Below, in pieces: positions 1 to 8,360 of a stretch of DNA of 13,845 bases. The notes beneath the pieces were generated by a model. The model did no database searches and had not been told where the DNA came from. It was given only the letters and a program-made list of their open reading frames with translations. Origin of the DNA: Funneliformis mosseae (taxonomy: Eukaryota; Glomeromycota; Glomeromycetes; Glomerales; Glomeraceae); contig CAJVPP010002691.1 in assembly GCA_910592005.1 (NCBI GenBank), forward strand, positions 1-13,845. Reading direction: 5' to 3'. A program made the position numbers and the translations under genes. The stretch's first letter is position 1; each line of letters starts with the position of its first letter.

Positions 1-125
1 TCTTAAAATTATAAAAAATAGATTTATTTTGAAATTTGCAACGCTGTTTTAAATTATTTGTTCATTTAAATTCCGTCATTTATATAACATTTTTGTAATC
101 AATTATAATATATCTATTTTTAAGA
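1..125. repeat. Subterminal fold-back at left tip
   Basis: The tip TCTTAAAA...AAATAGAT (1-23) is followed by ATCTATTTTTAAGA at 112-125. That segment is the reverse complement of a TCTTAAAAATAGAT form of the tip. The outermost 125 bases could therefore fold into a stem with a large loop. The same arrangement is conserved at the other end of the window. Confidence 0.5.
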
Positions 126-200
126 GAATTAACAATTTATTTCTATTTAATAGTAATGCTAAAATATTCTGAGTTGTATGCTACATAATAATTATAATAA

Positions 201-209
201 TATAAAATA
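201..209 (+). promoter_or_regulatory. TATA-like box of arm gene 1, left copy
   Basis: TATAAAATA lies 65 bases before the ATG at 274. The same motif at the same spacing is kept in the right arm. Conservation of the motif is seen in the sequence; promoter function is inferred, and in AT-rich DNA such motifs also arise by chance. Confidence 0.3.
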
Positions 210-273
210 TACAGTTTGAAACAAAAAAAAACTGGCCTTAACTTTATTTCGTAAAGATAAACCAGAACAGTTT

Positions 274-652
274 ATGGAAAATTTTACCAAAAATACATTC
301 AGTTCATTAGTCGCTTCATTTCAATTGCCCAAGATTTTATATTAGTTCATATCAGGACCATTTGATGCACACTCCGGTTATTTTCTTGGAGTAAATCTTA
401 GCAAGGTAACTTATATTATTAGTATTGTTGTATTACTGTGATGTTGATTTTAGTAGCATATACACGTTATGAAAGATCTCATATAAAATTTCGCGTTTAT
501 ATTAAAATAAGATTGTTTTTCTTTCAGACAAAATTTATAATTTTGTACGACCTTTAGGCATACGTCGAACTAGATTTTTCAATATTCTACAAAATTCCTA
601 AAAGTGGCATAAACAAAATAACAAGAGATTGATTGGATCATTAATTTTTTAG
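274..652 (+). pseudogene. Arm gene 1, broken left copy
   Basis: This is the left-arm counterpart of the gene at 13192-13572. The start ATGGAAAATTTTACC and 23 codons match the right copy exactly. Codon 24 is then TAG at 343-345 where the right copy has TGG (Trp), a G-to-A change. Further damage follows: the first codon of exon 2 is a stop, a base is lost near 480, and another stop arises in FNILQNS-TAA (right copy TAT, Tyr). The intron donor is GTAACT here and GTGACT in the right arm, and the acceptor TTTTAG is shared. It is a non-functional duplicate. Confidence 0.6.
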
Positions 653-874
653 AAATTTGATCCAATTAGATTATCAAAAGTTTTAAAGGTCGGGTCGTGT
701 GTTCATTTTTTTTGATTGGGTAAAATTTATATTGAATAAATTTAAAAAACTAAAAAAAAATATATATTATATGCAATTATACCGTTAAATTTTACATCTT
801 AGCAACTTTTACATAATAAGTAACAATAATAAGGTTTTATAAAAGGATGCAAAAACTTACCTATGATCTTTGAC

Positions 875-1280
875 TTAAATGGATAAATGTTTTAAATGAC
901 ATTTTAAATCATTAATTATTATAGCACATTGCTGTAATTCTAGAATAACTTTTAACATTCTCATATTTGAGGACAGAATAAAATTATTTTTCTGGTACTT
1001 GTAGTTATCTTGAACAAAAACTAGATTATTCATCAAGAAAAAAAACGTGATGTAATTTATTCCATAATCATTTTTATTACTTCGGATTAAAAATTCGCTT
1101 AGATATTTATTTAAAACATCTCTCACAAAAATTTTTACTAGTCAGATCTTTATCCTATTGCTGTATTCAGTTCTTTCGTTTCATTTATGTATTTATAAAC
1201 AATTTTAATGTAAGCAGAAGGTAATAAAAAAGTACACTATTAAAATTATTACAAAATAATTCTCTTTTCTTATTTGCTAT
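875..1280 (-). pseudogene. Arm gene 2, left copy with lost start codon
   Basis: The proposed structure has exon 1 at 1280-1238, an intron at 1237-1138 ending in CTGACTAG, and exon 2 at 1137-875. Exon 2 is open for about 88 codons (motifs FVRDVLNKYLSEF, MLKVILELQQC) to a TAA. Exon 1 aligns with the right arm's MANKKRELFCNNF, but the start ATG is ATA here (1280-1278), and the likely donor GTGAGC has become GTGTAC. The reading frame across the proposed splice is continuous in both arms. It is convergent with arm gene 1. No family is recognised. The gene model is inference from comparing the two arms; exon 2 could also be a chance open frame. Confidence 0.35.
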
Positions 1281-1936
1281 TTTTAACTTTAATTGATAAG
1301 TTTGGCACTTCAGTTCAAGAAAAAGTAAAGTTGTTCAAAAGGTCTGAATTTTAGTTAAATATTAATTTTTATTAAGGATGATTAAAATTAATTGCTTACT
1401 ATGTAGAAAAATAATATTTATACCAAAAATTTTAAGTAAAAGCCAAAATTTCATATCTAGATTTGCTATTATTATTTGGATCAAAGAAAACAATCAATAA
1501 TATCTCTGTTATAGCTAAATAGTTATAGAAAATTTTGCAGATATCTGAGATAATATGAACTGTAACAATACATTAAGATAATTAAGATAATTGCAAGAAT
1601 AAAATTAATTTGCTTTTTGGGAGAATAATAAAACAATTTTCTTATTTCTACGCCATCTATTTTAAAACCTGAAATCCTAAGATTAAAATAGTTTCAGTCA
1701 TAAAGTAAAGGTTAACGATTCATATTTTTGAGGCTTTTTATAGAGCATAATTAAAAATCTATAATTTAAAATCATTTTAATTGCAGGAATTTTTTTTTTA
1801 CATCCACCATTAGAGGTAACATGAAAAAAAGGTATTGGAATTACAATTTTCTGAATGATTTAATTTTAATAAAATTTATTAAACTTATTATTTTGGCCAT
1901 CATCAAGCATAGTAATTCTTTATGAAGATAATTACA
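1281..1936. other. Inner part of left arm, no clear gene
   Basis: This stretch is conserved with 12001-12613 but has no convincing reading frame. It contains the left equivalent of the TATA-like element seen at 12200 and a short frame beginning ATGACTGAAACTATT on the minus strand, which ends after about 14 codons in both arms. Confidence 0.4.
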
Positions 1937-2281
1937 GTATGCAAAAAAAAAAAATTATAATAAAAATTTTACGCAGAAAAACTTTAATTATTCCTGCAAT
2001 ATACTTCTGTTTAGCAAATAATTTTACCTAGTTACATAATAGATATATTTATAAATGCCAATCATTATTTATTTACATTTTATTTATACTTTGTCACGTT
2101 ATCTTTATGTTAACATAGTCTATAGTACTTTTGCATAATATCGTATAATGATAGCTACTTTATGAAAAGATGATATGCATAATGCTAAAACTTTATACTC
2201 TTTAACCTCCATTTCACTTTTCATGATATATTACTATATCAGAAAACTCAAAAAAACATTTCCTTAGAACTTTTATTTCAA
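1937..2281. other. AT-rich spacer inside left arm
   Basis: This is unique to the left side and shows no similarity to the mirror-image position near 11700-12000. I see no gene or repeat of note. It may include the heavily eroded upstream part of the Tc1 fragment that follows. Confidence 0.4.
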
Positions 2282-2461
2282 CCAGAAAGGCCAAAAAATC
2301 TTTTTCCTAAAAAACGTCATCACCTTGAAAAACTTGTTTAAGCAAGCAAATTTTCTACATATGCTGAACTGGCAAATATTTTAAATGAGAAGTATACCAA
2401 CCTTGATATAAGCAAAAGAACTGTACATAATGAACTTCACAGTTATAATTATATTAATTAG
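2282..2461 (+). pseudogene. Tc1/mariner transposase fragment (helix-turn-helix region)
   Basis: Read on the plus strand, this stretch gives PERPKNLFPKKRHHLEKLV, a stop, then FSTYAELANILNEKY and ISKRTVHNELHSYNYI. The pattern 'R-P-K ... S-T-x-x-E-L-A ... I-S-x-R-T-V-x-x-x-L' is the second helix-turn-helix of Tc1-family transposases, which binds the transposon ends. Only about 60 codons are present. The internal TAA at 2339 could be a former CAA, and the fragment breaks off at 2461 where a GAGTC-rich repeat begins. The DDE catalytic domain is absent. It is a dead fragment, probably cut by a later insertion. Confidence 0.6.
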
Positions 2462-2720
2462 AGTTCTAAATGAGTCGAGTTGAGTCAAATTTAATGATCA
2501 ACTCTATTCAACTTATTTTTTTTGAGTCGAGTCAAATCAAATTTATTTTATAAAATTTTTCAACTTGATTTGACTTGAGTTATATAAATTTTAAACTCAA
2601 CTAAATTTGATTTGACTCAAGTTTAATTTGACTTGATTTTGACTTAAATTTATTTAAGTTAAGTCAAATTTAAATTAAGTTTTGAGTCAAATTTAAATTA
2701 ACTTATAAATATTAAATATA
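2462..2720. repeat. Degenerate GAGTC(A/G)A-rich repeat
   Basis: The motif TTGAGTCGAGTCAAATCAAATTT and its inverse AAATTTGATTTGACTCAAG recur many times in slightly changed form across about 250 bases. The block begins just where the Tc1 fragment is cut and lies beside the 3' end of the hAT relic. It may therefore be the subterminal region of that hAT element, which in this superfamily is often rich in short direct and inverted motifs. That link is inference. Confidence 0.5.
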
Positions 2721-2829
2721 AAAAATTTATTTTAAATTATAAGTTTTATATATTATTTTATTTAAATCAAAATTATAAAAAAAAATAAAAATATAATTAA
2801 AAAATACAAATAAAAAAATTTTATTTTTT

Positions 2830-3760
2830 CTTTAAAATAATTTGCCACTAAGATTTAAGACACATACATACTCTTATTATTCTGCTGATAAATTACATCT
2901 TTTTTGTGTAATTAGATCATTTTCTTTAGAAAATGCTCTTTCTATCAGAATACTAGTAACTTAAAAATAAAAATAAATTAGATTAATTAAAAATTAAAAT
3001 TATAAAAGTTTCATAAAATTTTAAATTTATTTACCTAAAATAGCTAAAAATTCTCTTGCCATTTTTTCTAAATAAGAATATTGTAATTTATTTAACTAAA
3101 AAAAAAATAAAATTAATAAGCTTAAACATAATATAAAATTATTAATAAAATATATAACTTACTTTTCACTATTGTAATAAATTAGTCATTGAAGATGCAA
3201 GTGAAGTATTAAGATAATGTTCTATTTCATTAATATTTTCTACACGTTGTCTTTTATATATATAATTTAATAAATCATCATCTTCAGAACTTTTATTTAG
3301 ATTTTCTAAATCTATCATCATAAAGTATAATGTATATTGAAATAAAAAGTAAAAAATTTCACATGATTCTTCAATAAAATTTACTTTCTATGATTATTAA
3401 TATAATATGATAATTTTAATCATGAATCAAGTACTATAAATTAATAATAATAAATTAAAAATCTATAATTAAAATTAATAAATAAATAAATAAAACTTAC
3501 TAGTAGTAATAAGATAAGCATTAGAATTTGCATGACGATAATATTTTTTTAATTTTTTTAATGCTACTATAATATTTAAAATATTAATAAATAAAATATT
3601 TTTTATAATATAAAAAATAAATATATACTCATAAATAATATATGCATTTTGCTTTTTAATTTCTATTCTAAATGTTTCTAAACTAAACTATATGTTCTTG
3701 AAGAGATTTCAGTCTCTGCTATAATGTCAAGTTTATTATTATTATCTTGTTCAATAATTT
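2830..3760 (-). pseudogene. hAT-family transposase relic with introns
   Basis: Several blocks on the minus strand fit the C-terminal half of a hAT transposase. In gene order they are: YYRHANSNAYLITT near 3550-3500; LDS-stop-LKLSYY near 3435-3380 (the LDPRLKL-type motif, with CGA changed to TGA); an acidic linker with EDDDLLNYIYKRQRV and NEIEHYLNTSL (about 3310-3170); LNKLQYSYLEKMAREFLAIL (3095-3035); and SILIERAFSKENDLITQKR (2959-2900). The last two form the dimerisation domain, recognisable by the ERAFS core. Introns with GT-AG ends fit at 3162-3096 and 3034-2960. Several stops and missing N-terminal DNA-binding zinc finger show it is dead. Upstream sequence to 3760 (AETEISSRTYSLV) may be an older part. 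Confidence 0.65.
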
Positions 3761-4080
3761 ATTTCATAATTAAATTGTATAATTGATTTTTAGCAAAAGA
3801 AATAATTTTAACAATTATTTCACAAGTTATATAATATTATTAATTTAATTTTTATGCATTTTTACAGAAAATAAAAAGATTTAATAAAACTTATTTCACT
3901 ATCACTGGTTCAAAATCAAAAAAATCAGACATGCGAAAATCAGCTTAAAATTAGCCTAAATTAGCTAAATTTGACAAATTAATATAAATCAGCCTAGCCG
4001 ATTGGCATACATCAAAAATTAGCCAAGAATCAGCTAATATTTGATCTTTTTTATTTATAACTGATTAATATCTGATTAAA
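3761..4080. other. Gene-free stretch with AGCC/ATCAGC motifs
   Basis: No reading frame is supported. From about 3930 to 4060 short motifs AATCAGC, TTAGCC and AGCCTAGCCGAT recur in both orientations, suggesting degenerate simple repeats or the far subterminal region of the hAT element. It leads directly into the 25-bp satellite. Confidence 0.4.
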
Positions 4081-4396
4081 ATGATAGTTTTATCGTATTT
4101 AAGGTATGATGGTTTTATTATTCTTAAGAAATGATATAGTTATTATTTTTAAGGAATGATATATTTATCATACCTTAGGTATGATAGTTTTATTATTTTT
4201 AAGGAATAATGTATTTATTATTTTTTAGGTACAATACATTTATCATTCCTTAAATATAATAATTTTATTATTTCTTAGGTATAATGGTTTTATTGTACTT
4301 AAAAATAATGTATTTATCATACCTTAGATACAATAATTTTATCATTCTTAAGGAATGATGTATTTATTGTATCTTAGGTATGATAGTTTTATCAAA
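4081..4396. repeat. 25-bp satellite, 12 full units, built from palindromes
   Basis: Units start at 4081, 4106, 4131, 4156, 4181, 4206, 4231, 4256, 4281, 4305, 4330 and 4355, with a partial unit at 4380; one unit is 24 bp. The consensus is close to ATGATAGTTTTATCATTCTTAAGGT. Each unit contains a short inverted pair (ATGATA ... TATCAT), and each junction between units is a second near-palindrome (ATCATNCCTTAGGNATGAT). Variants between units within the ATGAT and ATCAT stems are nearly all transitions (A/G, C/T). Confidence 0.9.
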
Positions 4397-4905
4397 ATTC
4401 AGATCTAAGAAGGCATTTCCTAAAAAAAAGAAGCAAAAGAAATGTTAATAATATTCAAAAGATAAAGAAGAAACAAAAGTAATCTCTTTACACCATTTAT
4501 CTTTATAGTTCAAGCTAAAATTTAGGTCTAAAAAAACATTCCTTAATAAAAAGAAATAAAAGAAATATTAATAGCATTTTAAAAATAAAGAAAAACAAAA
4601 AAATTCACAAGAAAAGAAGCAAAAGGAATATTAATAGCATTCTAAAAATAAAGAAATAAAAACAATCTTTTACACTAATTTAACTTTATAGTTTAGCTGA
4701 AATCCAAATTCAAAAAGGTGTTTTCTAAAGAAAAGAAGTAATAGGAATATTAATGACATTACAAAGACAAAGAAAGATAAATAAAATAAATTAACACTAC
4801 ATCTAACTTACCTTTATGATTAAACTGAAATCCAGATTTAAAAAGATATCCCCTAAAAAAAAAAGAAAAGAAATGCTAGTAATATTTTATAAAAAACCTG
4901 AATTT
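4395..4905. repeat. Diverged A-rich tandem repeats of about 125 bp
   Basis: Units begin at about 4395, 4518, 4700 and 4828, with a shortened one near 4611. Shared landmarks are AAATYCAGATTTAAAAAGG, then CCTAAAAAAAAGAAG, then AAAGAAATRTTAATARYATT, then CTTTATAGTTYAAGCT. Reading frames through the units are interrupted in every frame, so this is a non-coding minisatellite or eroded transposon array. It starts within the last unit of the preceding 25-bp satellite. Confidence 0.75.
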
Positions 4906-5179
4906 ATCCCATTTTAATATATCTTTTAATTCAAGTTGTCCAAGTAAATTCTAAAGTTTAAGTCTTTGTTCATATCCAATCCTAAAGAAAAAAAGGTAAG
5001 TTTTTTTAAAAAAATAAAAAGCAATATTAAAAAATAAATAAAATGATCAAATTATTTGATCAATTCAATTATTCGTATAACATCTGATCAATATGATATT
5101 ATCTGATAGATCTATCTGAATTATCTACAATCTGTTTATTCATAATCTGAATAATTTATTTTTTGATTAGATCAAATAA
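4906..5179. other. AT-rich spacer with ATTTGATC inverted motifs
   Basis: No gene is seen. At 5042-5075 the motif TTATTTGATCAATTCAATTATTC resembles, in inverted order, TTGATTAGATCAAATAATGAATTGAATG at 5165-5190. This could be a small fold-back or the remains of a terminal repeat pair of about 150 bp. Confidence 0.35.
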
Positions 5180-5740
5180 TGAATTGAATGAATTTCACTA
5201 AAGCATATCTTTAAGCAGAGTTAAGTTCTATAAGAAACCTAGTTTCACTAAAAATTTGAACTTTAATTAAATCTATAAAATTTTGTTCACCATTTGATCC
5301 TGTGTTTTAATTATCTTCTATAGTACCAATTGTACTATTAAACTAATTAGTAGCTATACTTTTAAGATATTCTCTAGTAAGAGCTTTTTTCTATCCTTTA
5401 TTTATCCATCAATTAGTAATTACAGTTCTTTTAAATGCAGCAAGCCATTTAACAGGATCTTTATTTTTAGCTTCTGAGAAATAGTCAATTCTAATTATAG
5501 ATCTTTCTTCTCTTTAATCTAATCTAAATTATTCACTAATATCTATTAAATTTGTTCCATCAGTTTTAAAAATCTTTTGAAAAATGGCTCTTATTTTATT
5601 TCTTATTGTCATAATTTCAGTTTCAGTTGGATATAAGTTAGGTGATGTATTAGATAAGCTAAATACAGAAGGTATTAAAGATATAATAAGTTGTTGTAAT
5701 AATTGTTAATTTTTTGAAGATCCTAATAGGTCTTATTTTG
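5180..5740 (-). pseudogene. LTR-retrotransposon gag relic
   Basis: The minus strand reads SVFSLSNTSPNLYPTETE, then IRIDYFSEAKNKDPVKWLAAF, then KRTVITN-stop-W and REYLKSIATN. The central 'DYF-x6-DP-x-x-W-L-x-x-F-x-R-x-x-x-x-N-x-W' pattern (about 5500-5400) is the capsid-like gag domain of Ty3/gypsy-type elements. At least seven in-frame stops occur: one TGA sits where such gag proteins usually have Arg before the Trp, and several TAA codons lie where Gln would be natural. No protease, reverse transcriptase or integrase follows. It is an isolated, eroded gag fragment. Confidence 0.55.
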
Positions 5741-6360
5741 TAATTTTAGTATATACTCTTAAGAAATAGATAAGGTAATAGGTCTTTGAAAACAATTTGT
5801 TCAAAAGAATATCTCTTATATATATAAATATATTATGTTTGTTAAAAGGTCTAACATAATATTAAATGCTAAAAAGTAGCTAATAGATAATTCTTATTAG
5901 GCAAAAATTACAATATTCAGATTTAGAATATTACTAAGCTGTTCAAATAAGTTAAAAGCAATGATAGTTTTAGAAGTAAAAGTTTTTGCTTGATATTTTT
6001 ATCTAAAATAATTCCAAAAATTCTTAAATCTATTAGAAAGAGTATCAACTAGAAGGGGTGGATAATATTAATTACAAGTATAATCTTAATTAAGAGGTTC
6101 GTGTGTATAATATTTAATTATATACTCTAATGTAGTTCTCTCAAGTTCCTTAAAATTTATACACCTCGCTAGTCCTTCAGCAGTTCATTGTATATATTCT
6201 CAATAAAGATTCTCCTAACAGGAATCATCACCTGTTAAGCCTAAATACTACATCATTAGGATATAAAGCTTATTTGCTAACAGGAATTAAGTTATAAACT
6301 ATAAAAGAAATAAACATAAATTTATTTAAGTTAAAGGGTCAGATTGTTTTTATTAATGAT
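5741..6360. other. Gene-free stretch upstream of the gag relic, possible LTR remnant
   Basis: No intact frame is seen. On the minus strand a TGTTAGGAGAATCTTTATTG start at 6220 could be the 5' edge of an LTR belonging to the gag relic, ending somewhere near 6060 (ACACACGAACCTCTTAATTA). The motif TAACAGGAAT occurs twice, at about 6217 and 6279. A short frame (YPPLLVDTLSNRFKNFWNYF, about 6065-6005) may be leftover polyprotein. No matching second LTR was found, so the LTR call is weak. Confidence 0.25.
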
Positions 6361-6474
6361 TTATATTTTAAAGAAATAGATATTAGATAAAGATATAGTT
6401 TTTACATTATTAAGATTATACTTTATTAATTGTATAATAAAACTTGTTAGTTTGTTAAAATGATAATATAGGAT

Positions 6475-6655
6475 ATTTATATAAAATACAATTATAAAAA
6501 AGATAATAAATATAATAAAGAAAATAAATATAATTATGATAATAAATATAGTAATGAAAATAATGATAAATATTATAATAATAATAATAAATATAATAAT
6601 GATAATTGTGATAATAGTGATGATAATCATGATTTTTACAGTAATCATTGATGAC
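6475..6655. repeat. AT-rich GATAAT/AAATATAAT microsatellite
   Basis: This stretch is dominated by AATAAATATAAT, GATAAT and ATAATAATAATAA steps. Open frames through it on either strand give only Ile/Phe-rich or Asn-rich low-complexity peptides, as expected from the repeat and not from a gene. It abuts the stop codon of the LRR pseudogene to its right. Confidence 0.75.
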
Positions 6656-6656
6656 A

Positions 6657-7690
6657 TTAGTTAGCATAATCATTTAGTAACATATATGAATTATCACTAA
6701 TACTGGCTGAACTATAATAATTGTTATTGATATGTTTAGTTTTTAAATATTGAGGACTGATATCTATTAAAGAATCAGATAAATTTGATAAGCTATTTAT
6801 TTTAGTATTATAATAACTGAGTTCTGTTAAGGAGTTTGGTAAAGTTAATAGATTTATTATTAGAGTTTTACAGCAATAGAGTTCCATTAAGGAATCAGGT
6901 AAAGTTGGTAAGTTATTTATTTGAGTATTACTATAACTGAGTTCTGTTAAGGAATCAGATAAAGTTGGTAATCTATTTATTTGTGTATTACTACAATTGA
7001 GTTTTGTTAAAAAATTCAGTAAAATTGGTAGGTTAATTATTTAAGTTTTATAGCAATAAAATTTTGTTAAGAAGTTTGGTAAGGTTGGAAGGCTATTTAT
7101 TTGAGTATTACTATAATTAAGTTCTTTAAGTTTTCAATATTGTTACAATCCTTCTAAGGTGTTTAATATGTTATCCTTATTTGTATCTGTAATGGTTAAA
7201 ATAATAACAGTATCATCATAGATATATGATTCAAAGTTTATGATCCTTTTTTCTAATTCATTAATAATTTCTTGGTCTTTATTTATTTTTATAGCCTTTT
7301 CTTCTAGATAGTTAATAGTTGACTCTTTTTGCTCTTTAACTGATTTATTAATATTTTCTTGCTTTGTATTAGTTTCTTTTTTTCACTTTTCTTCTAAAGT
7401 TTTAAATTGTAAATGTAACCCTTTGTTATTTATTCTAATTCTTTAATTCTAATTTCCAAGTCTTTTAATGCTTGTTCTAAATTACTTCTTAAAACTATTA
7501 TGTAATAAAAGTTTTTACGATTGTTTTATTATTCTATTCTTTTTTTATACAAAGATTGTTCAGCCTTCAGATTAATTTTTCCTATATTGTAAATGGTTTA
7601 ATGAATTTCTATAAATACTCTATTCTTTGGATATTTTTAAAAAAAAGAATTTAACCCATTTCTGTAATAGATCATCAGTAACAGTATTAT
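6657..7690 (-). pseudogene. Coiled-coil and leucine-rich-repeat pseudogene (kinase-LRR family, kinase missing)
   Basis: From the 5' side (about 7690) the frame shows eroded helical segments (TDDLLQKWVKFF, INLKAEQSLYKKRIE, LEQALKDLEIRIKELE, KEQKESTINYLEEK), a likely coiled coil. A linker with SYIYDDT and ILNTLEGL follows, then six leucine-rich repeats of exactly 20 residues (about 7135-6760) with consensus L-T-E-L-x-C-S-N-T-Q-I-N-x-L-P-x-L-P-x-S. The last part, from a possible restart at 6887 to TAA at 6657, is open and ends with a Ser-rich tail (YYSSASISDNSY). The linker and repeats match those of the larger gene at 8361-10570, but no kinase domain precedes them. Stops and frameshifts are frequent upstream of 7135. 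One repeat reads KT-stop-I where neighbours read NTQI (7041-7043), a CAA-to-TAA change. Confidence 0.6.
6760..7135 (-). repeat. Tandem 60-bp LRR-coding repeats (six units)
   Basis: GTTAAGGA-type landmarks lie at 60-bp steps: the GTT(C/T)(T/C)(G/A)TTAA core is at 6821, 6881, 6941, 7001 and 7061. The constant period is a whole number of codons (20), consistent with past selection on the protein. Units of the type TTACTATAA-CTGAGTTCTG and of the type TTTTACAGCAATAGAGTTCC are interspersed. Confidence 0.85.
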
Positions 7691-8360
7691 TTTTATTTTG
7701 ACATACTCTTAAAATAAAGTACAAATGCTTCAAAATGAATTAAAAACAAAAATGAAATGCAAGTTCACAAATATTTTATTCTATTTAAAATTGAAATAAA
7801 TTACAAAAATTTCAAAAGATTGTTTAAATTATATTTTGCACAAATTTAACAATTGTAAAAATACATTTTAAAGCATTATATGAATAGCATGCAAAATTTT
7901 ATTGATATAAAAAATGACAACAACCAATTGTTTATTACATTGATAATTAATTGTAATTCTATTTACTTTATTTTATAAATATAATTCAATTTTTTATAAG
8001 TAGAAAATAATAAATGCTAAATTTTTACTACCAACCTATTATAACTGTTGATAGAATCACAAGTCTGTAACATCAAAATTAAATACGTTAACAGCAAAAA
8101 ATCAAGAAAACTTCAGATTTTAGTGAGATAAAAACGTTAATAATAACAATATTTATTTAATTTTTTATATGCAATTGAATTTAGCGTATTTAAAACAAAT
8201 TTGTGAATAATAAAGAATCTCAAAATTCAAGATTTATCATTACAAAATCATTTATATCACCTATTTCTTTTGTTTATTTATATTAGAGAATTGGAATCAT
8301 TATTGGTTGTCAAGGAACAAGCTGGGTAAATTGAATATTTCATTAATATATATCAAAGAA
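7691..8360. other. Gene-free spacer between the two LRR pseudogenes
   Basis: This is AT-rich with no supported frame on either strand and no strong repeat. It would contain the 5' region of the left LRR pseudogene and the 3' flank of the right one. CpG content begins to rise towards its right side. Confidence 0.4.

Larger units (their letters stand above)
1..1936 (+). repeat. Left terminal inverted repeat arm
   Basis: This arm matches the reverse complement of 12001-13845. Bases 1-45 are identical to the other end, 46-105 differ at two positions, and similarity continues until GAAGATAATTACA near 1930. Beyond that the two sides share nothing. The left arm is about 90 bases longer because of small indels, for example near 1355 and 1565. 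It holds a broken copy of arm gene 1 (274-652) and a copy of arm gene 2 that has lost its start codon (875-1280). Compared with the right arm it has lost many CpG sites. Confidence 0.93.

Noticed and set aside
4395..4905. Lys-rich coding repeat (SKKAFPKKKKQKK-like)
   Set aside because: The frame is broken in every unit, and the Lys codons are just A-runs; treated as a non-coding tandem repeat.
6361..6673. Two overlapping minus-strand frames of 98 and 72 codons
   Set aside because: They are Ile/Phe or His/Tyr-rich readings of an AT microsatellite, with no protein-like composition; a plus-strand Asn-rich reading is equally an artefact.
5180..7690. A recoded genetic code with TAA/TAG read as glutamine, which would open several relics
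   Set aside because: TGA stops, frameshifts, missing domains and mutual differences between the two arms show ordinary decay. The TAA-for-Gln pattern is explained by CAA-to-TAA mutation, and the family signatures are those of a fungus with the standard code.
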